A stretch of 64,000 nt of DNA, taken from the NCBI RefSeq assembly GCF_003573695.1, contig NC_039362.1:12689402-12753401 (forward strand), written 5' to 3'. The position numbers and the translations under genes are program-made. The notes beneath the pieces are model-generated. The model saw only the letters and a list, made by a program, of their open reading frames with translations. It did not search any database and had not been told where the DNA came from. This stretch comes from Papaver somniferum (taxonomy: Eukaryota; Streptophyta; Magnoliopsida; Ranunculales; Papaveraceae). Below are positions 59,720 through 64,000 of this stretch, piece after piece (the first letter of the stretch is position 1; each line of letters starts with the position of its first letter).

Positions 59720-61000
59720 GATAGGGAAGGTGTTACAGGTCAGGCAAGTGACATAATGATTGCGCGTGACAGAGTTACATGCCAAGTCAGTGTGCAGCCA
59801 GAATGGCGCAACACTATATAGACTGTCAAGTGATAAGAATGGCATAATCCCGCAGGGCCAGTTAAGCGCAAAGGTGGCGCTACACTGTAAAGACATTTGT
59901 CTAAGTAATGAAGCTTATTGGCCGACACAATGAGGCTTCATTGAGGGATTGGCAAGACATGACCAAAGTTGATAAGTGCAACATGCGATGTTGGCATTGA
60001 TGCACATCCGTGGAATTGAGTTGGACCAAAATCAAGGATGATGCAAGAGTGAAGAATAGACCAAGAGTTGGTATATGGAATTAGTTCAAGGCTGGCCAAA
60101 GCTTGAACAATGCAAACAAGCTAGTAACGCAAGAGTGACATTACTATTGTCAAGCAAATTGGCTAAGTGAAGCATCTGGCGCATGAGCAACCAGAATGAG
60201 CTTAAAGAGTTGGCCTCGATGATTGAAGCACAAGGATTGTCCATGCATTAGCTTAGAGTGATAAGAATGCAGGGCCAAGATGACTGAGCTTTAGAGCGAG
60301 GCAGAATTCAGTAAAGCAGAACAGTGGTGCAATGTAGCTCAAGTGACGGTTAGGAGTTGGTTATTGGCTTTACAAGCATGCCAAATGTGTGAGACAAGGG
60401 AGAACAGTTATAAAAGGACTTTATAACCATTTGTAAGTGTTCATAACCACCAAGAACAGGTGTGGCACCAGTTGGCGTGACAACACAAAAGGTGGCGGTT
60501 AAAGTTGGCGGTTACGGAAACCACTTATGGGACACATGGTTGTTCCATGTATGTGCAAGCGGTTGCACAGAGTTTTGGCCTGATCCTAGCATGTATAAAT
60601 AGCTTAGGAATCAATAATGTTGGTGTTGTTCAATTGGAGAAGAACCACTGATTTTGTAGAGAGAGTTAGGCATTCACCAAGAGGGTGAATGACATGTTTT
60701 GGTCCATGTGATGGACGAGTTTTATAATCTTCCTTTAGTGCAATAAAATGGGTCTGTTGCAGTACTCTTTGTGTTCATTGTGTTGCTGATTTGTGTGATA
60801 ATTGGTTTGATGCATGGCAAAACCTCTTATGCTTATGGGGGCATGAAGAGTTAGAGAGAAAGAAGAAAAGACTTCCGTTGTGCAAAACTTTTAGAGTGAA
60901 GGCAGATGCATACTTTGATGCGAGTATGCAAGGCTGAGTGATTGTGGGTGAAGTTGATTCACTGAACCACAATCATTGCCGGGCATGTCCGATGAATATT
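59720..61000 (+). mobile_element. LTR-like DNA with its own TATA box and poly(A) signal
   Basis: Non-coding, with GTATAAATAGC (about 60592-60602), then a leader-like part and AATAAA (60742-60747) before TGTTGCAGTACTCTTTGTGT, the order promoter, short R, polyadenylation seen in LTRs. The limits are not resolved. It ends within about 250 bp of the SWI3A start. Confidence 0.4.
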
Positions 61001-61246
61001 TTAGGCGATTAAATGGACATGTGACAGAAGGATGCCCACCACCATAGTGCTTGGCTAAAGTGTGTAGCTTGGTCCCGAGCACGGTTGCCAAAGTACCCCT
61101 GCGTGAGCTACTCGGCCAGCAAGTACCGTATGTTGGTTGGCCGTGACGCCTAGTCAACAAAGTCACAATATTTTAACCCTCAGCTTAACAAAATACGGAC
61201 ACCCCACACCGTTTCTCTCTTTAGAAATCCCTCCCCAAAAAACCAG
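61001..61246 (+). promoter_or_regulatory. promoter and leader of the SWI3A-type gene
   Basis: The remaining short upstream region before the ATG. A pyrimidine-rich stretch (CCGTTTCTCTCTTTAG) lies just before the start. No TATA box was fixed. Confidence 0.4.
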
Positions 61247-64000
61247 ATGGAGATTAACAACGATGAAGAAAATTCGAAACCTCTTCCCGCCAACGAGCCA
61301 GAACAGCAAGAGCTTTACTCCATTCCCATTTACTCGAGTAAGTAGTCAGAACCCCTAACTTTACAAAACCCTAATTTCGTCAAATTTCTCGTTTTTTCTG
61401 ATAAAAACCCTAACTTTCATAAAACTACCTAATTTTTTTGTCTGCCCTCTTTTTTCTTTCAGGTTGGTTTTCATGGGATGAGATTCATGAAATTGAGACA
61501 ACATTTCTCAAAGAATTCTTCAATGGGACATCAATTTCGAGAACCCCAAAGGTCTATAAAGATTATAGAGATTTCATTATTAATAAATACAGAGAAGACC
61601 CCTCGAGAAGACTTACGTTTACAGAGATTAGGAAATCGTTAATTGGTGATGTTAGTTTGTTACATAAAGTTTTTTTGTTTTTGGAGAAATGGGGTTTGAT
61701 TAATTTTAGTGTTATTACTTCATCTTCACCTGATGGTGGTCAGAACACTTTGGCCATAGTCAAGGATGGGGTTGATGAAAAAATCAAGGTTAAATTTGAA
61801 GAAGGAGCCCCCAATGGGGTTCGTGTAGTTGCGGAGCCAGGGTCTGTCAAGGCGGTTGCGTTGCCGAAGACTTTGAATGAAGATGTTGAGAAAGGGGGAG
61901 AAAACGGGTTTACGGTACCTCCTTTAGCTTCTTATAATGATGTGTTTGGTGATTTGGAGCGGAAAGAAGTTGTTTGTGGGACTTGTGGCGAAGATTGTGG
62001 TTCAGGATACTATGTCTCTGACAAGGTATGTGGTGTTTGTTTTACTTCCCTTTTCAGTAAGTTATGGAATGATCTGTTAGTATCGACAGGAAATACACTG
62101 ATTATGCTATACCATGTGTGTCACTACGATAGTAAACTACAAGTCTAATAAGTTTATTCATTAAAAGTTGGAATTGACATAGTTTGTAAAGCTTGTTAAC
62201 AGTTAACACTAGGACAGGTTAATGCAAAGGCAGGAGTACATCGACATTTATTTTAGGTATTTAAGAACATTAAATAAACTTTGAAGTAGTTAAATGTGGT
62301 GCTAAACTGTTACATTATGTTATGGAATGAGCTGTTAGTATTGACACGAAAAACATTGATTAGGCTACCATGTGTCTCACTACAAAGCAAACAACAAGTC
62401 TAATTAGTTTATTGATCAAAAATCGAAATTGACATAGTTTGTAAAGCTTGTTAGCTCCAGGATAAGTTAATGTAATGGCAAGAATATATCACTTTATCGA
62501 GACCTTTGTTGTAGGTATTTATAAGAACTTTAAATTAACATTGAAGTAGTTAAACGAGGTGCTAAAGCTGCAAAAACTGGCTAGTAATCAAGAAGCCGAT
62601 CCTACTGAGAGTTCTTACTTCTTTCACTTTTGTATTTGCATTTGGGGTTCAATATTTTGTAAAACCTTATTTTAGTTTGTCTTTGCCTTGACACTTTAGT
62701 TTATCAAATTGTTGTTACACACCGACTCGAGAGTACGTTGATCATGTTGTCACGTGTGTTACTACGATAATTGACAAGAAGTTGAATAGGTCTATTGATG
62801 GAAAATGGAATTCGACATAGTTTATAGGACTTGGTAACATTATATACTTCATGCCAGTAGTCAGATGCTACAAAACAATTGGCAGGAATGTTTTTCTCAT
62901 TGAAACTTTTATTATGGATATTTGAGGAACTAATTTGCAGTTCATAAAACCTGCGGGTAATTACGAAGCTTATCCTTCTTAGAATTTTCGCTTCTTTTCC
63001 TTTCTGTAATTCCTTTTGGGGTTCATTATATAGCAAATGTTGTCTAAGTTATTTGTGGTGACCAATGTGTAAGTTTTGCAGTCATATATTCTATAATAAA
63101 CTTAATAGTATAGCAATCTCAGATTGATCGAGTCCTTAACTTAGATCAATGACTAGAAACCTCCAGATTAAATAACATTGGCATGAAGAAAAGAACTATC
63201 TCAACCTGTTATTCCTGACAGTTTATATTTGTTCTTTTCAGCAAAAGGGGCAGGTACTCTGTGTAAAATGCTTCAAAGTTTATTGTGAAAGCAAGCCAGT
63301 TGAGGACTTCAACTTTCATGATAGCAAAGAAAGTGTGAATAATAGTGGAACTGATGCATGGACTGAAGCAGAGACTCTTCTTCTGCTGGAATCTGTTATG
63401 AAACATGGAGATGACTGGGATCTGGTTGCACAAGATGTTCAAACAAAGAATAAGCTTGAGTGTATCTCTAGGATAATAGAACTGCCTTTTGGTGAACTCG
63501 TGTTGGGTATGACCAATGGAAAGGGTGATGAAAAGAACACCACTGACGCAAACAATGTTAAATCGCATGAACCTTCTTCAGTTGGGCTTCAAGAGATTGC
63601 AAAAGAAACTATAGAGAAAGAGAATCACTATCAAGAACCTACAAAAGAGACTGTGCAGACTGCTGAGGTTGAGATTGAAGAACCTCCTTCTAAGCGAAGA
63701 TGTATTGCTCCATTTGCAGATTCTGGCAGTTCATTGATGAAACAGGTAAAAATATGCTGTCACTCTTGATATTATTTTTATGTGGACGAGTCTTTGTAAA
63801 TAGTATAAACTATTGCTCTTTTCTTTCCCCCCTTCACTGATTGGGCAGAAACTGGACACTAAATATTAACAGTGTCTTCTCTTCATTAGATTGCTAAGTT
63901 ATCCACAGGAATGGGCACTCGTATTGGAGCGGCAGCAGCGGAGGCTGCTATTGCAGCGATATGCGACGAAAACCCATATGCAAGGGTGATGTTTGAGGGT
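61247..64000 (+). CDS. SWI3A: SWI3A-type subunit of the SWI/SNF chromatin remodelling complex (partial, 5' four exons)
   Basis: SWI3 proteins are core subunits that hold SWI/SNF complexes together in the nucleus. Exons 61247-61337, 61463-62025, 63242-63745 and 63890 to the window end give 423 residues, still open. A SWIRM domain (about residues 30-110) reads SWFSWDEIHEIETTFLKEFF, RTPKVYKDYRDFIINKYRED and FLEKWGLINF. A ZZ-like zinc motif spans the exon 2/3 junction (CGTCGEDCG ... LCVKCFKVYC). A SANT domain (about 257-305) reads WTEAETLLLLESVMKHGDDW to LPFGELVLG. The SWIRM wording fits SWI3A better than SWI3B, C or D. Intron 2 is long (1.2 kb) and contains internal repeats. The C-terminal leucine-zipper part lies beyond the window. 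Confidence 0.9.
62058..62850 (+). repeat. three diverged repeats inside SWI3A intron 2
   Basis: The segment with GTTATGGAATGATCTGTTAG, CATGTGTGTCACTACGATAG and GAATTGACATAGTTTGTAAA begins near 62058, recurs near 62318, and a more diverged copy runs from about 62740 to 62850. These are local duplications of non-coding sequence, not exons. Confidence 0.6.

Overview
The window is nuclear DNA of a flowering plant, very probably a eudicot. It is AT-rich, its genes carry many short GT-AG introns, and it is crowded with LTR retrotransposons, LINE remnants, MITEs and plant gene families (CYP71-type P450, LRR receptor kinase relics, SWI3A, an FHA-containing TDP1). A Papaver-like member of the Ranunculales would fit, but that is a guess and not shown by the sequence. 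No tRNA gene, rRNA gene or CRISPR array was seen.

Three protein genes look intact. A 12-exon gene at 13820-18375 encodes a TDP1-type phosphodiesterase with an N-terminal FHA domain (DNA repair). A two-exon CYP71-like cytochrome P450 lies at 20302-21902. The first four exons of a SWI3A-type SWI/SNF subunit (61247 to the right edge) run out of the window. At the left edge, two minus-strand exons (344-80) begin a gene I cannot name. I worked out the splice junctions by hand. They keep the frame open through all 12 TDP1 exons (1031 codons plus stop), the P450 (503 codons plus stop) and the visible SWI3A exons.

Layout: 0-2 kb, unknown gene start and its leader. 2.0-3.6 kb, a tandem array of ~122 bp units. 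4.1-7.5 kb, a probable CACTA-type element with gene-like but non-coding cargo. 7.5-8.75 kb, an internally deleted LINE. 8.9-13.2 kb, four tandem copies of a ~1.05-1.09 kb unit full of AACCGTAA/TTACGGTT motifs, bounded by inverted ends and an 8-bp flanking repeat. 13.4-21.9 kb, the gene island (TDP1, P450). 22-27.8 kb, intergenic DNA with MITE-like DNA, two orphan minus-strand exons and a LINE remnant. 27.9-33.5 kb, LRR receptor kinase relics broken by an LTR piece, a tRNA-derived SINE and a 1,050-bp Copia/TRIM-like element. 34.4-37 kb, a palindromic CCGAGA region, a Mutator-like MITE and a duplicated LRR-gene flank.

37.1-49.6 kb holds a decayed Ty3/gypsy element split by a very young, 8.3-kb non-autonomous LTR element (38777-47124; LTRs differ by one base and one 6-bp indel; TSD CGTAT). 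49.6-57.6 kb has two ~2.5-kb Copia LTRs in inverted orientation around a minus-strand gag remnant. 57.6-59.1 kb is another LRR-kinase relic plus a chromovirus fragment. 59.1-61.1 kb is a fold-back element and LTR-like DNA ending just upstream of SWI3A.

The genes do not form a pathway; they are independent genes in a transposon-rich setting. The most unusual items are the four-copy motif-rich TIR array, two tandem hairpins with a compensatory base-pair change inside the young LTR, and the small elements with clear target-site duplications.
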